A stretch of DNA of 64,000 nt from an uncultured Eubacteriales bacterium (GCA_949288175.1 CASEIV010000011.1:1-64000); one strand, 5' to 3'. Counted from the stretch's first letter, positions 37,182 through 47,191 are shown. A program made the numbers and translations. The notes: generated by a model not told the origin, from the sequence alone.

Positions 37182-39320
37182 ATGCAAAATGCAAAAGAAT
37201 CTGTATTATTAAAATTCTTATGTTATATATTCATTCCGATTATGATTTTTGTTTTGGCAATTAGTATTATAGATGTATCCATTACATCACAATATGGAGA
37301 AATGGAAGGACCAGAAGAATATATAGAGACAGAAGAATTTGGAAGAGAATATTTATTGACATTAATTTATAAAGTTCAAGATATTAACGATGATAAAGAA
37401 GAACAGAGAATAAATCAAAAAACTACAAATACTTCTCCAACATCTGGAATGACATCAGAATCAGATTTAACAGATTCAGACACAAATACAGAGACAAGTG
37501 AAGATATAGCATTTGACAAAGAGAATAGTAATTCATTTAGCCATTACAATGAAATTGAAGATGAAAGCTATGAATATCCAGTTTATTATGAAGTAATCAA
37601 CTATAATAGTACAATGATAAGTCAATACATTAATTATATTATTATAGACAAAGAAAATGGTAATATGTTTACCAATATTCAATCAAATGATTATCCAGAA
37701 GAAATGAACAAACTAAAAACAGAAAAAACAAATTGGAGTTATCAAGATGGAAAGATAACAACAAATATTCATACGATTAATCAAGAAAGTACAAAATATA
37801 TGACTTCATCTACTTATTCAACAGATAATTTTGAAGGATATGAAATATATTCTAATATTGATCCAAACACGTTAAATTATTCAAATTCTTTGTATGTTCA
37901 ACAAACCGTATATAACATATTTAAAGGACATGAAAATTTACCAGCTTATTTAATACCATTGTCATCCATTTTGATTCTTGTCATGATTGTCTATTTAATT
38001 TGGGCAACAGGACATGAGAAAGGAAAAGAAGGGATTCAATTAAACAGTATTGATAAAATTTCTTATGAAATCATATCCATTGTAATTATGTTTGTCATTG
38101 GTATGATGATGAGTTTTGCGGTAGCAAGTGTAGAATCACAAATTCCGCAAAGAATTTTAATGTCTGTATTTTTACTATGTTACTTAATTGGATATGCATG
38201 TTTAGCAGTATGGGTTAGTACAACGATTAGAAGACTAAAAGCAAAACAATTTATCCGTTCATTTTTAACCTATAAAGTTTGTAGATGGATAAAAGTAACG
38301 ATACAAAAAATCTTTAAAAAAGTGACAGATAAGGAAAATGCAAATCGAAAAATAACCATTATGTATTGGGGATTTGTTGTTATCAGTATTATATTAGCGT
38401 GTACCATGTGGAGTGGAATTGGATTACTTGTATTAATTGCTTTTTGGATATGGACATATTACAAATTGTTACAATATAACAAAAAGGTACAAAAAATTAA
38501 TGAAGCTTTAAGAAATATCTATGAAGGAAATCCAAATGTAAAACTAAATGAAGAAGAATTAGAAGGCACATTAAAAATTATGGCAAAATACATCAATGAT
38601 ATTGCAGGTGGATTTACCAATGCCATTGAACAAAGCTTAAAATCAGAAAGACTAAAAACAGAATTAATCACAAATGTTTCACATGATATCAAAACACCAT
38701 TAACCTCTATCATAAATTATGTAGATTTATTGAAAAAAGAAGAGATTAACAATGCACAAATTGAACAATATATTGCAGTATTAGATAAAAAATCACAAAG
38801 ACTAAAAAAATTGATAGAAGATTTAGTCGAAGCATCTAAAGTATCTTCTGGAAATGTAAAACTAAATATGGAAATCATTAACTTAAAAGAATTATTAAAT
38901 CAAACCATTGGTGAATTTGAAGATAAGTTAGAAAAGAAAAATTTAAAAATAGAAATGGATTTACCAAATGAAAATGTGCTAATTACAGCAGACAATCGCT
39001 ACTTATATAGAGTAATAGAAAATGTATTTAGTAATATTTCAAAATATGCATTAGAAGGTTCTAGAGTATATATTAAACTAGAAAAACAAAAAGAAGAGGT
39101 GTATTTAGAATTTAAAAATATATCAAAAGACAAATTAAATATTAGTGCAGAAGAATTAATGCAACGATTTGTAAGAGGAGACAAATCAAGATATACAGAA
39201 GGAAGTGGATTAGGTCTTTCCATTGCAGAAAGTTTAACAGAGTTACAAGGTGGCAAATTTAAAATTGATATAGATGGAGATTTATTCAAAGTAGAAATTA
39301 AATGGAAAAGTGAACGATAG
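37182..39320 (+). CDS. multi-pass sensor histidine kinase
   Basis: The 712-residue kinase has an N-terminal membrane helix (about 10-32) and a Ser/Thr/Asp-rich extracytoplasmic domain (about 33-255). Helices follow near 258-280, 296-318, 325-348 and 393-430. The HisKA domain has the phospho-His in NVSHDIKTPLTSI near 500, and HATPase_c has the N and G boxes (RYTEGSGLGLSI). The extra membrane helices before HisKA are more than the usual two. It follows its regulator in one operon. A fold-back hairpin overlaps its end. Confidence 0.9.
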   Translation: MQNAKESVLLKFLCYIFIPIMIFVLAISIIDVSITSQYGEMEGPEEYIETEEFGREYLLTLIYKVQDINDDKEEQRINQKTTNTSPTSGMTSESDLTDSDTNTETSEDIAFDKENSNSFSHYNEIEDESYEYPVYYEVINYNSTMISQYINYIIIDKENGNMFTNIQSNDYPEEMNKLKTEKTNWSYQDGKITTNIHTINQESTKYMTSSTYSTDNFEGYEIYSNIDPNTLNYSNSLYVQQTVYNIFKGHENLPAYLIPLSSILILVMIVYLIWATGHEKGKEGIQLNSIDKISYEIISIVIMFVIGMMMSFAVASVESQIPQRILMSVFLLCYLIGYACLAVWVSTTIRRLKAKQFIRSFLTYKVCRWIKVTIQKIFKKVTDKENANRKITIMYWGFVVISIILACTMWSGIGLLVLIAFWIWTYYKLLQYNKKVQKINEALRNIYEGNPNVKLNEEELEGTLKIMAKYINDIAGGFTNAIEQSLKSERLKTELITNVSHDIKTPLTSIINYVDLLKKEEINNAQIEQYIAVLDKKSQRLKKLIEDLVEASKVSSGNVKLNMEIINLKELLNQTIGEFEDKLEKKNLKIEMDLPNENVLITADNRYLYRVIENVFSNISKYALEGSRVYIKLEKQKEEVYLEFKNISKDKLNISAEELMQRFVRGDKSRYTEGSGLGLSIAESLTELQGGKFKIDIDGDLFKVEIKWKSER

Positions 39321-39347
39321 GGACGTGCCAAATCGTTCACTTTTCTA
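39308..39347 (+). repeat. REP-like hairpin at the kinase stop
   Basis: AAGTGAACGAT pairs with AATCGTTCACTT; the loop holds GGGACGTGCCA, the same motif as in the arm of the element at 3902. The stem includes the kinase stop codon and ends in a T-rich tract, so it may also terminate transcription. Confidence 0.6.
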
Positions 39348-39435
39348 TTTGAACTGTAACTTTGAAATAACTTCATTTGATTTTCTTGTAAAATATACTT
39401 GCGAAATTAAAAGGTCCATGATATAGTATTAACAT

Positions 39436-39696
39436 AATTATTTATAATTAAATTCGAAAAAATTAAATCAAAAGATTATTTCTAAAAATTCCCAAAGAAA
39501 AAATATATATTATTATTTAGTAAATTATTAATTTGAGTAAAAATAGTTTAGTTATCATGTTTGATATTTTGATATTATTTATTATAAAATTTTTATAAAT
39601 CAATTATTTTAATTCTATATATTCCAAGAATGAAAGAAAATTTTTAATATATTTAGATATTTAAAAAATTAGCAAGTAATTTAATTATAAATAATT
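39436..39696. repeat. 261-base element with perfect 19-base inverted ends
   Basis: AATTATTTATAATTAAATT (39436-39454) is repeated inverted at 39678-39696. The inside is AT-rich with no gene. It looks like a miniature inverted-repeat element. The low complexity of the sequence lowers certainty. Confidence 0.5.
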
Positions 39697-39723
39697 AGTA
39701 ATCGTCATATAAGGAGGAATTTA

Positions 39724-39953
39724 ATGGATCAAAATGGAAGCAAAGTTACAAAAGAAAAAACAAAGCTATTGATTTAAAAAAGACAATAGAAGTGTTAATT
39801 GTCAATTTTGAAATAAAAAAATTAAAAGAGTTAGGATATCATAGCAAATGGAAGATAATAGAAGAAAAGGAGAGAAAGTTAATCTTGACAGAACATTTGG
39901 AGTTACATATAATAGAGATACCAAAGAAATCAATTCATTATAAAAATGGATAG
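39724..39953 (+). pseudogene. remnant of a Rpn/PD-(D/E)XK nuclease-type transposase
   Basis: A good AAGGAGG site precedes ATG 39724, but that frame stops after 17 codons. From about 39790 another frame carries a C-terminal-like stretch ending LTEHLELHIIEIPKK, which resembles the LEIHIIEIPK motif near the end of the conserved helix-strand region in Rpn family proteins. The N-terminal nuclease part is absent. It is likely a decayed insertion; no CGG is present. Confidence 0.45.
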
Positions 39954-39974
39954 TTTTTAGGGTAGAGGTGAGAT

Positions 39975-41552
39975 ATGAAATCTAATATTTTTAAATATAT
40001 ATTTATTATATTTGTAATCATCATTGTTGTTGTTGCATTTTTTGTTATCAAAAGTAATGAAGAAGAACAAGAAATAGAGAAAGAAACCACAAGCACAGAA
40101 AAAGAGATAGTAAGACAAATTCGATTGGGAATTGCACAATGTGATACATTCAACCCATTATTAACGAACAACAAAAATGTTCAAGATATTACGAAACTAA
40201 TTTATGAACCGTTAGTAGATATATCATCAGATTATAAGGCGACACCAATACTTGCAACAGAATGGGCAAAACAAGATGCAACGACATATATTATCAAACT
40301 AAGAGAAAATATTAAGTGGTCAAATGGAGAAAGATTTACAGCAACAGATGTACAATTTACTTATGATAAACTAAAAGAAAATTCTTCCATATATTCAAGC
40401 AATCTAGAACATGTTACATTATTAGAAATAGTAGATGATTATACTATAAAAATGTACTTGGATCAAGAAGTTCCATTTTTTGAATATTATTTAACATTTC
40501 CAATAGTATCAAAAACATTTTATGATACACAAGATTATTATAATACAGGAATTGTACCAGTAGGAACAGGAAAATATAAGGTAGATAGTGTACAAGAAAA
40601 TTATATAGTGCTAACCCCAAATACCAATTGGTGGGATAGAGATACGGAAGTTACATTAGAAGAAATCACAGTTAATGTATATGATTCTGTAGGAGAACTA
40701 TATAATGCCTTTAAATTAGGAAATGTAGATATGGTTAGTACAAACAATATGAACATACAGGATTATATTGGAACAATGGGATATACTACAAAAGAGATAA
40801 AAGGAAGGGAACATGGTTTTTTAGTTTTGAATACACAAAATGCATTATTAGCTAATCAGGAAGTTAGAAGAGCAATATCATATTCAATAGATAAAAATCA
40901 TATTGTATCAAATGTTTTTCAAAATAAATATTTTACATCAAGTTTTCCACTAGATTTTGGTTCATGGGTATATCAAGAACAAGATGCAAGTTCTGGATAT
41001 AATCCTGAACAGGCAAATCAACTTTTAACAGAAAATGGGTGGAGTTACAGAAGTAGTTATTGGCAAAAAACGATAAATAGGAGAACACAAAGAATAGAAT
41101 TAAATCTTATTGTAAAAGCATCAAATAGTACACAAGTATCTGTAGCGGAAAACATAAAAACACAATTAGAAAGCCAAGGAATTAGAATGAATATTCAACA
41201 ATATTCTGATGAACAATATAAGCTGGCTATACAAAATAAATCTTATGATATGATTTTATGTGATATGAATTTATCACCAAATCCAGACATGTCACTATTT
41301 TTTGGAGAGAATAATTTAGCCAATTATGCAAATGAAGAAGTTACCAATTTAATGAATGAAGTAAAAAATACGACAGATGAAGAAACCATAAAAAAGGATT
41401 ATGCAAGACTTGCAGAAATTTATAAAACAGATATACCATATATTAGTTTATATACGAATAAACATACAATAGCATATAATACCGAACTGGTGGGAGAAAT
41501 TAATTCCAATTGGTTTAATCCATTTTGTGGTATAGAAACATGGTATAGATAA
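39975..41552 (+). CDS. family 5 extracellular solute-binding protein (peptide type)
   Basis: The 525-residue protein is OppA/DppA-like: RLGIAQCDTFNPLLT, then the family block LRENIKWSNGERFTATDVQFTYD near 105, and a second lobe with VRRAISYSIDKNHIV. The N-terminus (about 7-26) is a membrane helix without a lipobox Cys, so it is an anchored rather than lipid-modified protein. No permease or ATPase genes are next to it, so it is an orphan here. AGGTGAG precedes the ATG. Confidence 0.88.
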   Translation: MKSNIFKYIFIIFVIIIVVVAFFVIKSNEEEQEIEKETTSTEKEIVRQIRLGIAQCDTFNPLLTNNKNVQDITKLIYEPLVDISSDYKATPILATEWAKQDATTYIIKLRENIKWSNGERFTATDVQFTYDKLKENSSIYSSNLEHVTLLEIVDDYTIKMYLDQEVPFFEYYLTFPIVSKTFYDTQDYYNTGIVPVGTGKYKVDSVQENYIVLTPNTNWWDRDTEVTLEEITVNVYDSVGELYNAFKLGNVDMVSTNNMNIQDYIGTMGYTTKEIKGREHGFLVLNTQNALLANQEVRRAISYSIDKNHIVSNVFQNKYFTSSFPLDFGSWVYQEQDASSGYNPEQANQLLTENGWSYRSSYWQKTINRRTQRIELNLIVKASNSTQVSVAENIKTQLESQGIRMNIQQYSDEQYKLAIQNKSYDMILCDMNLSPNPDMSLFFGENNLANYANEEVTNLMNEVKNTTDEETIKKDYARLAEIYKTDIPYISLYTNKHTIAYNTELVGEINSNWFNPFCGIETWYR

Positions 41553-41570
41553 AAAATTTTAAAATAAGTA

Positions 41571-41598
41571 TTGACAAAACAAATTTTTGATATATAAT
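41571..41598 (+). promoter_or_regulatory. promoter of recA
   Basis: TTGACA (41571-41576), 16 bases and TATAAT (41593-41598) precede recA. I see no clear LexA box. Confidence 0.65.
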
Positions 41599-41640
41599 AA
41601 CAATATCAAACAAAAGTTCAAAGAAATGAGGAGGAAAATT

Positions 41641-42696
41641 ATGAGTGAGAATGCAGAAAAAAAGAAGGCGCTAGAAGCAGCAATGAGTCAAATAGAAAAA
41701 CAATTTGGTAAAGGTTCTGTTATGAAATTAGGAGAGTTTAAAGCAATGGAAATAGAGGCAATTCCAACAGGTGCTTTAAGTTTAGATATAGCATTAGGAA
41801 TTGGAGGAGTACCTAGAGGAAGAATTATAGAAGTATTTGGACCAGAATCTTCAGGAAAAACAACATTAGCTTTACATATAGTAGCAGAAGCACAAAAAAT
41901 GGGAGGAGAAGCAGCATTTATTGATGCAGAACATGCGTTAGACCCAGTATATGCAAAAAAATTAGGTGTCGATATCGATAATTTAATTGTATCTCAACCA
42001 GATACAGGAGAACAAGCATTAGAAATTACAGAAAGTTTAGTCAGAAGTGGGGCATTAGATGTTATTGTTGTAGACTCAGTAGCAGCATTGGTTCCAAAAG
42101 CTGAAATCGATGGTGACATGGGAGATTCACACATGGGATTACAAGCAAGACTTATGTCACAGGCATTAAGAAAATTGGCAGGAGCAATTAATAAATCTAA
42201 AACAGTATTAATCTTTATTAATCAATTAAGAGAGAAAATAGGGGTTATGTTTGGAAATCCAGAAACAACAACAGGTGGTAGAGCATTGAAATTCTATGCA
42301 TCAGTTAGAATGGATATTCGAAAAATAGAAAACATCAAACAAGATGGAGAAGTAAAAGGAAATCGAGTAAGAGTAAAAGTTATCAAAAATAAAGTAGCAC
42401 CACCATTTAGAGAGGCTGAGTTTGATATCGTATATGGTCAAGGAATTTCTAAAGAAGGTAATATTTTAGATATGGCTGTTAACTTAGACATTGTAGAAAA
42501 AGCAGGTTCTTGGTTTAGCTATAATGGAGAAAGAATTGGACAAGGAAGAGAAAATGTTAAAAAATATTTAAAAGAAAATCCAAAGATGCTAGAAGAAATA
42601 GAAGGAAAAGTAAGAGAAGATTTTGAAAAAGTATTTGAAGAAAGTTTAGGAGAAGAATTACCTGAAATTGATATGGATGATGATGAAGAAGAATAA
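41641..42696 (+). CDS. recA: recombinase RecA
   Basis: RecA catalyses strand exchange and SOS induction. The 351-residue protein has Walker [10 protein letters not shown] near 67, [10 protein letters not shown] (Walker B), the loop [19 protein letters not shown] and an acidic tail [15 protein letters not shown]-like. The start is ATG 41641 after GAGGAGGAA; an upstream ATG 41587 sits inside the promoter. A terminator follows. recX lies 1.5 kb downstream. Confidence 0.98.
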   Translation: MSENAEKKKALEAAMSQIEKQFGKGSVMKLGEFKAMEIEAIPTGALSLDIALGIGGVPRGRIIEVFGPESSGKTTLALHIVAEAQKMGGEAAFIDAEHALDPVYAKKLGVDIDNLIVSQPDTGEQALEITESLVRSGALDVIVVDSVAALVPKAEIDGDMGDSHMGLQARLMSQALRKLAGAINKSKTVLIFINQLREKIGVMFGNPETTTGGRALKFYASVRMDIRKIENIKQDGEVKGNRVRVKVIKNKVAPPFREAEFDIVYGQGISKEGNILDMAVNLDIVEKAGSWFSYNGERIGQGRENVKKYLKENPKMLEEIEGKVREDFEKVFEESLGEELPEIDMDDDEEE

Positions 42697-42706
42697 TAAA
42701 ATTGAT

Positions 42707-42735
42707 AAAGGAGATACAAAAAAGTATCTCTTTTA
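42707..42735 (+). terminator. terminator after recA
   Basis: AAAGGAGATAC pairs with GTATCTCTTTT around an A-rich loop. Confidence 0.8.
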
Positions 42736-42826
42736 TTGATATTTTAAAATCTTTATAGTAAAATATAAGGAAAGCATGCATAATGAAATCAAAGATTTCT
42801 ATGTATAGAAAAATAGGAGAAGAATG

Positions 42827-43297
42827 ATGAAAGAAAGATATAGAACTTTGTCAGCAGTTATGTTAATGTTAATTAGAGAAAACAATGGAAAAGAAGAAAT
42901 TTTGTTGCAAAAAAGAAAAAATACAGGATATATGGATGGTTATTGGGATTATTCAGCAACTGGCCATGTTGAATATATGGAAAGCATGAAAATGGCAATG
43001 ATAAGGGAAGCAAAAGAAGAATTGTGTATTGATATTGATATTCATGATTTGGAATTTGTTTCATTAATTCATAAAATCAATGGAATAGATACCATTTACT
43101 ATAATGGATATTTTAAAGCTAGAAAATGGAAGGGAGAACCAAGAATTGGAGAACCGAATAAAAATGAAGAAATAAAATGGTTTGATATTTATCATCTTCC
43201 AGATAATTTAGTAGATGATAGAAAAGAAGCGATTAATAATTATATACAAAAAATACCATATAGTGAATTTGGTTGGGAGAAAAGAAACATAAAGTAA
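42827..43297 (+). CDS. NUDIX hydrolase
   Basis: The 156-residue protein has the Nudix box GHVEYMESMKMAMIREAKEE, matching Gx5Ex7REUxEE. The second of two adjacent ATGs (42827) has better spacing to AGGAGA than 42824. Such enzymes cleave nucleoside diphosphate derivatives. The RKNTGYMDGYWDYSATGHVE start is like 8-oxo-dGTPase/ADP-ribose types. The substrate is not deducible. It leads a run with HAD, recX and scpA. Confidence 0.85.
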   Translation: MKERYRTLSAVMLMLIRENNGKEEILLQKRKNTGYMDGYWDYSATGHVEYMESMKMAMIREAKEELCIDIDIHDLEFVSLIHKINGIDTIYYNGYFKARKWKGEPRIGEPNKNEEIKWFDIYHLPDNLVDDRKEAINNYIQKIPYSEFGWEKRNIK

Positions 43298-43308
43298 AGG
43301 AGAAACAT

Positions 43309-44181
43309 ATGATACAATTATTGGCAAGTGATTTAGATGGAACAATTGTACACAATAATGACATAACAGAAATAGATTTAGAAGCTATCCAAAAATTAAA
43401 ACAAACAGAGGTTAAATTTGTTATTTGCACAGGAAAAACATATGCAATGACAAAAGACATATGTCATCAATTAGAACCAGCATATGGGATTTTTGGAAAT
43501 GGAACACAAATTATGAATATTCAAACAGGTAAAGAAATTATTAGAAACACCATAACAAATGCACAAGTGATAGATTGTTTAAAAATTGCTAAAAAACATC
43601 ATCTACATATACATATTTATACAGAAAATAAAATTATCGCACAAGAAAATTTAAATTATATGGCTTATAGAAATTATATTTTATATAAAGATCATGTTGA
43701 ATTTGAAATAGTGGATTCTTTAGAAAATTATATAAAAGAACAAAATCCCAATATATTGAAATTGATTTTATCAGGGGAAAAAGACTTGTTAGAAGCAAAA
43801 AATGAAATTGAATCAAAAGAAAAGGTAACAGCAATACGAATAAAGAAATGTGGTCGATATATAGATAAAGTTGTTGGTAAAGAATATGAATATTTAGATA
43901 TTGTACCTAAGCATATAACCAAATATCAAGCTTTAATGCAATTAAGTATATATTTAGGTATACCAATGGAGCAAATCATGGCAATAGGAGATAATATCAA
44001 TGATATAGAAATGATAAAACATGCTGGAGTCGGAGTGGCAATAGGAGGTAGTTATAAAAGAGTACAAAATGTTGCTTCATATGTAACTAAAAATACAGTA
44101 AAAACGGGAGGATTTGCAGAAGCTATTGATAAATTTATAATAGAAACAAGGAGCGAATATGTATACAGTAGAAGAATTTGA
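43309..44181 (+). CDS. Cof-type HAD-IIB phosphatase
   Basis: The 290-residue protein has motif I LLASDLDGT near 4-12, motif II ICTGK near 40, a C2B cap and motif IV AIGDNINDIEMI near 225. It is a paralogue of the 8931 gene product but has no frameshift. ATG 43309 follows AAAGGAGA. Its end overlaps recX by 23 bases, which suggests translational coupling. Sugar phosphates or flavin nucleotides are usual substrates of the family. Confidence 0.88.
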   Translation: MIQLLASDLDGTIVHNNDITEIDLEAIQKLKQTEVKFVICTGKTYAMTKDICHQLEPAYGIFGNGTQIMNIQTGKEIIRNTITNAQVIDCLKIAKKHHLHIHIYTENKIIAQENLNYMAYRNYILYKDHVEFEIVDSLENYIKEQNPNILKLILSGEKDLLEAKNEIESKEKVTAIRIKKCGRYIDKVVGKEYEYLDIVPKHITKYQALMQLSIYLGIPMEQIMAIGDNINDIEMIKHAGVGVAIGGSYKRVQNVASYVTKNTVKTGGFAEAIDKFIIETRSEYVYSRRI

Positions 44182-44608
44182 TAAAGAGAAAACGAAAGTA
44201 TTAAAATATGTACTATATAAAAAAAGAAGTGAAAATGAAATTAGAAAAAAATTTGAAAACGAAATAGAAGAAAATTTATTAGAGGATATTATTGCTTATT
44301 TAAAAGAAGCAAATTATATAGATGATAAAGAATATATCAGAAAAACTATCAATAATTTTATGGCTTTAAAAAATTTATCCATACGAGAAATTGAATATAA
44401 GCTATATAGCAAAGGAATCAAAAAAGAAGATATAGAAGATTATATCTATGAAAATAAAGAAGAACTAAACCAATATGAAATAAAATCAGCTAGAAATATT
44501 GCAAATAAAAAAATAACTTCATTAGAAGTAGAAGAAATCAAACAATATTTAATGAAAAAAGGGTATAAAAGAGAAAATCTTACAACTGCACTAGAAGAAA
44601 TACAATAA
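44159..44608 (+). CDS. recX: regulatory protein RecX
   Basis: RecX binds RecA filaments and modulates them. The 149-residue protein has three-helix RecX repeats (LKYVLYKKRSENEIRKKF, DIIAYLKEANYIDDKEYI and SIREIEYKLYSKGI). It is short compared with the ~210-260 residues usual in Bacillota, but within the family range. It overlaps the HAD gene; AAGGAGCG precedes the ATG. Its position near recA supports the call. Confidence 0.88.
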   Translation: MYTVEEFDKEKTKVLKYVLYKKRSENEIRKKFENEIEENLLEDIIAYLKEANYIDDKEYIRKTINNFMALKNLSIREIEYKLYSKGIKKEDIEDYIYENKEELNQYEIKSARNIANKKITSLEVEEIKQYLMKKGYKRENLTTALEEIQ

Positions 44609-44622
44609 AAAGGAGAGAGACA

Positions 44623-45372
44623 ATGTCGATATTAACATTAGAAACAAAAAAATATGCTATCAAGATAGAAAATTTTGAAGGTCCTTTAGATTTATTATGT
44701 CATTTGATAGAGAAAAACAAAATGAGTATCTATGATATACATTTAAATGAAATTACAGACCAATATATACAATATTTAAATCAGATGGAAGAAATGAATT
44801 TAGAAATTGCCAGTGAATTTGTCGTTATGGCATCTACTTTATTATATTTGAAATCTAAAAATTTACTTCCAAAACAAGAAGAGGAAGAAGAAGAACTAAC
44901 AGAAGAAGAATTGATTAGAAGAATTATTGAATACAAAAAGTTTAAAGAAATTAGTAAAGTATTGAAACAAAATTATATTCAAAATGGAAATCGATATTAT
45001 AAAAATCAAGAAAATATTGAACTTCCAAAACAAAAATTAGAAAAAGATTATGATAATATGGTTATTCCCAATATATATAGTGAATTAATGGAAAGAAATC
45101 GTGTGAAAATCAATCAAAATGCAAAAAATATTGAAAAAATTGCGTTAGTAGAAAATTATACAGTTGCTAGTAAGGTAAAAGAAATGTTTAAGGTATTAGT
45201 AAAACAAAAACGATTTGTGTTTAATAAATTATTTTCATTAAATAAGCACAATAAGCAAGAAGTCGTAACGGCATTTAGTGGATTATTAGAAATGTCAAGA
45301 AGAAAGAAAGTAGAAACGACACAAGAAGAACTTTTTGGAGATATTACTGTTGAGAAAACAAAAAGAGCATAA
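44623..45372 (+). CDS. scpA: segregation and condensation protein A
   Basis: ScpA is the kleisin bridging SMC heads in chromosome condensation. The 249-residue protein has the N-terminal FEGPLDLLCHLIEKNKMSIYDI block. An acidic segment follows near 90, and a C-terminal winged helix has TAFSGLLEMSRRKKVETTQEELFGDI. ScpB is not in the window. AAAGGAGAG precedes the ATG. Confidence 0.95.
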   Translation: MSILTLETKKYAIKIENFEGPLDLLCHLIEKNKMSIYDIHLNEITDQYIQYLNQMEEMNLEIASEFVVMASTLLYLKSKNLLPKQEEEEEELTEEELIRRIIEYKKFKEISKVLKQNYIQNGNRYYKNQENIELPKQKLEKDYDNMVIPNIYSELMERNRVKINQNAKNIEKIALVENYTVASKVKEMFKVLVKQKRFVFNKLFSLNKHNKQEVVTAFSGLLEMSRRKKVETTQEELFGDITVEKTKRA

Positions 45373-45439
45373 GTATGTTTAAAAAGACAAAAAAAGGAAA
45401 AACTAATATAAATTGCTTTATAAAAAGGAGGCAAATATA

Positions 45440-46078
45440 TTGGTTTTTCTTTTTATTATGTGGATTATTCTTATAGTGACATTGGTAATCATAACAGCAA
45501 AAATAGAAGTGAAGATTGTAAATCTAGTTATGAACTCACAAATTGAAGAACATATTCCTAATGGATTCGAAATTATCATAAAATTAAAAATTTTTGAGAA
45601 TATACCGATTCTAAAGTTTACGCTAAATAAAAATAAAGTAAAAAAAATACAACAATCATTAAAAATGAATGAAAAAGTAAAACAATTGGAAAAGGATATT
45701 TTAGAAAACAAGAATAAATTTGATAAGAAAATGGTGCAAGGATTAAAAGAATTTAGCAAAAACATATATATAGAAAAATTAGATTTAGAAATAGAATTTG
45801 GAACGGAAAATGCATTTTTAACATCTATGTTAGTTGCCTTTTTTTCCAGTATATTATCTATTGTTTTTTCAAAAATTCGTGTGAGAGAAAAGAATATCGT
45901 ATATGAGATAGAACCAGTTTATAGAAATGAAAATTCTATAAAAATTGAAATTTCTGGTATATTTCAAATAAAACTGATACATATTATAAATACCATATAT
46001 GTATTAAATAAAAAAGGAGGAAGGAAAAATCATGAGCGAACATCCAATAGAAGGTCTTATGACTACAGCTATGAATAG
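45440..46078 (+). CDS. DUF2953 membrane protein (YtfI-like)
   Basis: I place the start at TTG 45440, because AAAAGGAGG lies just upstream of it; the frame from 45413 starts before that site. The 212-residue protein has an N-terminal helix (about 3-22) and a DUF2953-type domain, with Lys/Glu helices and a conserved-looking region near 125-165 (GTENAFLTSMLVAFFSSIL). It overlaps the GerW gene by 47 bases. The same pair ytfI-ytfJ occurs in Bacillus. Its function is unknown, probably sporulation-related by context. Confidence 0.7.
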   Translation: MVFLFIMWIILIVTLVIITAKIEVKIVNLVMNSQIEEHIPNGFEIIIKLKIFENIPILKFTLNKNKVKKIQQSLKMNEKVKQLEKDILENKNKFDKKMVQGLKEFSKNIYIEKLDLEIEFGTENAFLTSMLVAFFSSILSIVFSKIRVREKNIVYEIEPVYRNENSIKIEISGIFQIKLIHIINTIYVLNKKGGRKNHERTSNRRSYDYSYE

Positions 46079-46646
46079 TATCCAAGATATGATAGATGTC
46101 AATACTATTATAGGAGAGCCAATTGAAACATCTAATAATATTGCAATTATTCCGATATCTAAAGTATCATTTGGATTTGCAGCAGGAGGAAGTGAGTTTA
46201 AGGGAGAAACTGTTGATGAGTACAGAAAAAGAGAAAAAGAAGAAGAGGTACAATATCGATTACCTTTTGGAGGTGGTTCAGGAGCAGGTGTTACGATTAA
46301 TCCAATAGCATTTCTAGTTATCCAAGGAGAAAATGTAAAATTAATGCCTGTTAATTATAGTTCATCAATAGATAAACTTTTAGATTATATTCCAGACTTG
46401 TTAGAAAAAACAAATAATATGATTAGTAAATACATGCAAAAGTCTAAAGATAAAGAAAAACCAAAAGATGAAAACAAAGGGAAAGTACAGGAAAAATCGA
46501 AAAAAGTGAAAATGGATAAAAATAGAATAGAAGAAAATTTAGATGAAAGTAGACATATTAAAGAAAGAATAGAGACAACAAAAAAACCGATAGAAGAAGA
46601 AATCACATATGAGTATGAATATGATGAAACATTAGATGATGAGTGA
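46032..46646 (+). CDS. gerW: GerW/YtfJ family sporulation protein
   Basis: The 204-residue protein has the family core: DMIDVNTIIGEPIETSNNIA, IPISKVSFGFAAGGSEF and FGGGSGAGVTINPIAFLVI. A long Lys/Glu tail follows core residue 135. GerW/YtfJ is made in the forespore and needed for normal germination in Bacillus. The start ATG lies within the end of the DUF2953 gene after AAAGGAGGAAGG. The tail is longer than in Bacillus. Confidence 0.9.
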   Translation: MSEHPIEGLMTTAMNSIQDMIDVNTIIGEPIETSNNIAIIPISKVSFGFAAGGSEFKGETVDEYRKREKEEEVQYRLPFGGGSGAGVTINPIAFLVIQGENVKLMPVNYSSSIDKLLDYIPDLLEKTNNMISKYMQKSKDKEKPKDENKGKVQEKSKKVKMDKNRIEENLDESRHIKERIETTKKPIEEEITYEYEYDETLDDE

Positions 46647-46648
46647 AA

Positions 46649-46770
46649 CAATAGGGTGATGACTTTGGGGACGGAGCAAAAAATCATCCTTTCTATAAAG
46701 ATTTTTAATAAAACTTTTTATAGAATAAATGATGATTTTTTGCTCCGTCCCCAAAGTCATCGCCCTATTG
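46649..46770. repeat. REP-like long palindrome between gerW and spoIIAA
   Basis: The outer arms CAATAGGGTGATGACTTTGG and CCAAAGTCATCGCCCTATTG enclose GGGGACGGAGCAAAAAATCAT and its complement. TCTATAAAG and CTTTTTATAGA are innermost. The whole 122 bases fold as one hairpin. It shares GGGGACGG with elements at 56.1 kb and 23.4 kb. Confidence 0.8.
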
Positions 46771-46815
46771 TCGAAAACTTCTTATAAAACGACAAAACTT
46801 CTTAAATTTTACTCT

Positions 46816-46838
46816 TGGAAAATACTGGAAAAAAGAAT
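46816..46838 (+). promoter_or_regulatory. possible sigma-H promoter of the spoIIA operon
   Basis: TGGAAAA (46816-46822), 12 bases and GAAT (46835-46838) fit the sigma-H pattern. The spoIIA operon is sigma-H driven in known spore formers. This is tentative. Confidence 0.4.
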
Positions 46839-46870
46839 ATAATACAAGAAGAATTTTAAAGGAGGCTATG

Positions 46871-47191
46871 ATGGAATCGAAATTTTATGAAGAGGACAAG
46901 TTATTAATTTTTAGAATCACAGATGAAATTGATGATTTTAGTGTTCAAAAGATAAGGAGGAGGGCGGATTATGAAATTGAAAGATATATGCCTAAAAAAG
47001 TTGTATTTGATTTTAATAGTGTTACATTCATGGATAGCGCAGGGATAGGATTGGTTATTGGAAGATATAAGTTTGCAAAAATGTTGGGAAGTACAGTAGA
47101 GCTTGCAAATTTAACGAGTAGTATTAAAAAAATATTTGAAATGAGTGGTATTTTGAGATTAATTCCAATTACAGATTTAGAAGTATCATAA
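46871..47191 (+). CDS. spoIIAA: anti-sigma F factor antagonist SpoIIAA
   Basis: SpoIIAA releases sigma F by binding SpoIIAB when unphosphorylated. The 106-residue STAS protein has the phospho-Ser motif VTFMDSAGIGLVIGRY near 53-68. The second of two ATGs (46871) is better placed after AAGGAGG. It heads the spoIIA operon, but a 118-base gap separates it from spoIIAB, where known operons are almost gapless. Confidence 0.96.
   Translation: MESKFYEEDKLLIFRITDEIDDFSVQKIRRRADYEIERYMPKKVVFDFNSVTFMDSAGIGLVIGRYKFAKMLGSTVELANLTSSIKKIFEMSGILRLIPITDLEVS

Noticed and set aside
39975-41552. Solute-binding gene as part of a full ABC transporter operon
   Set aside because: Neighbours are a decayed transposase and recA; no permease or ATPase genes are adjacent.
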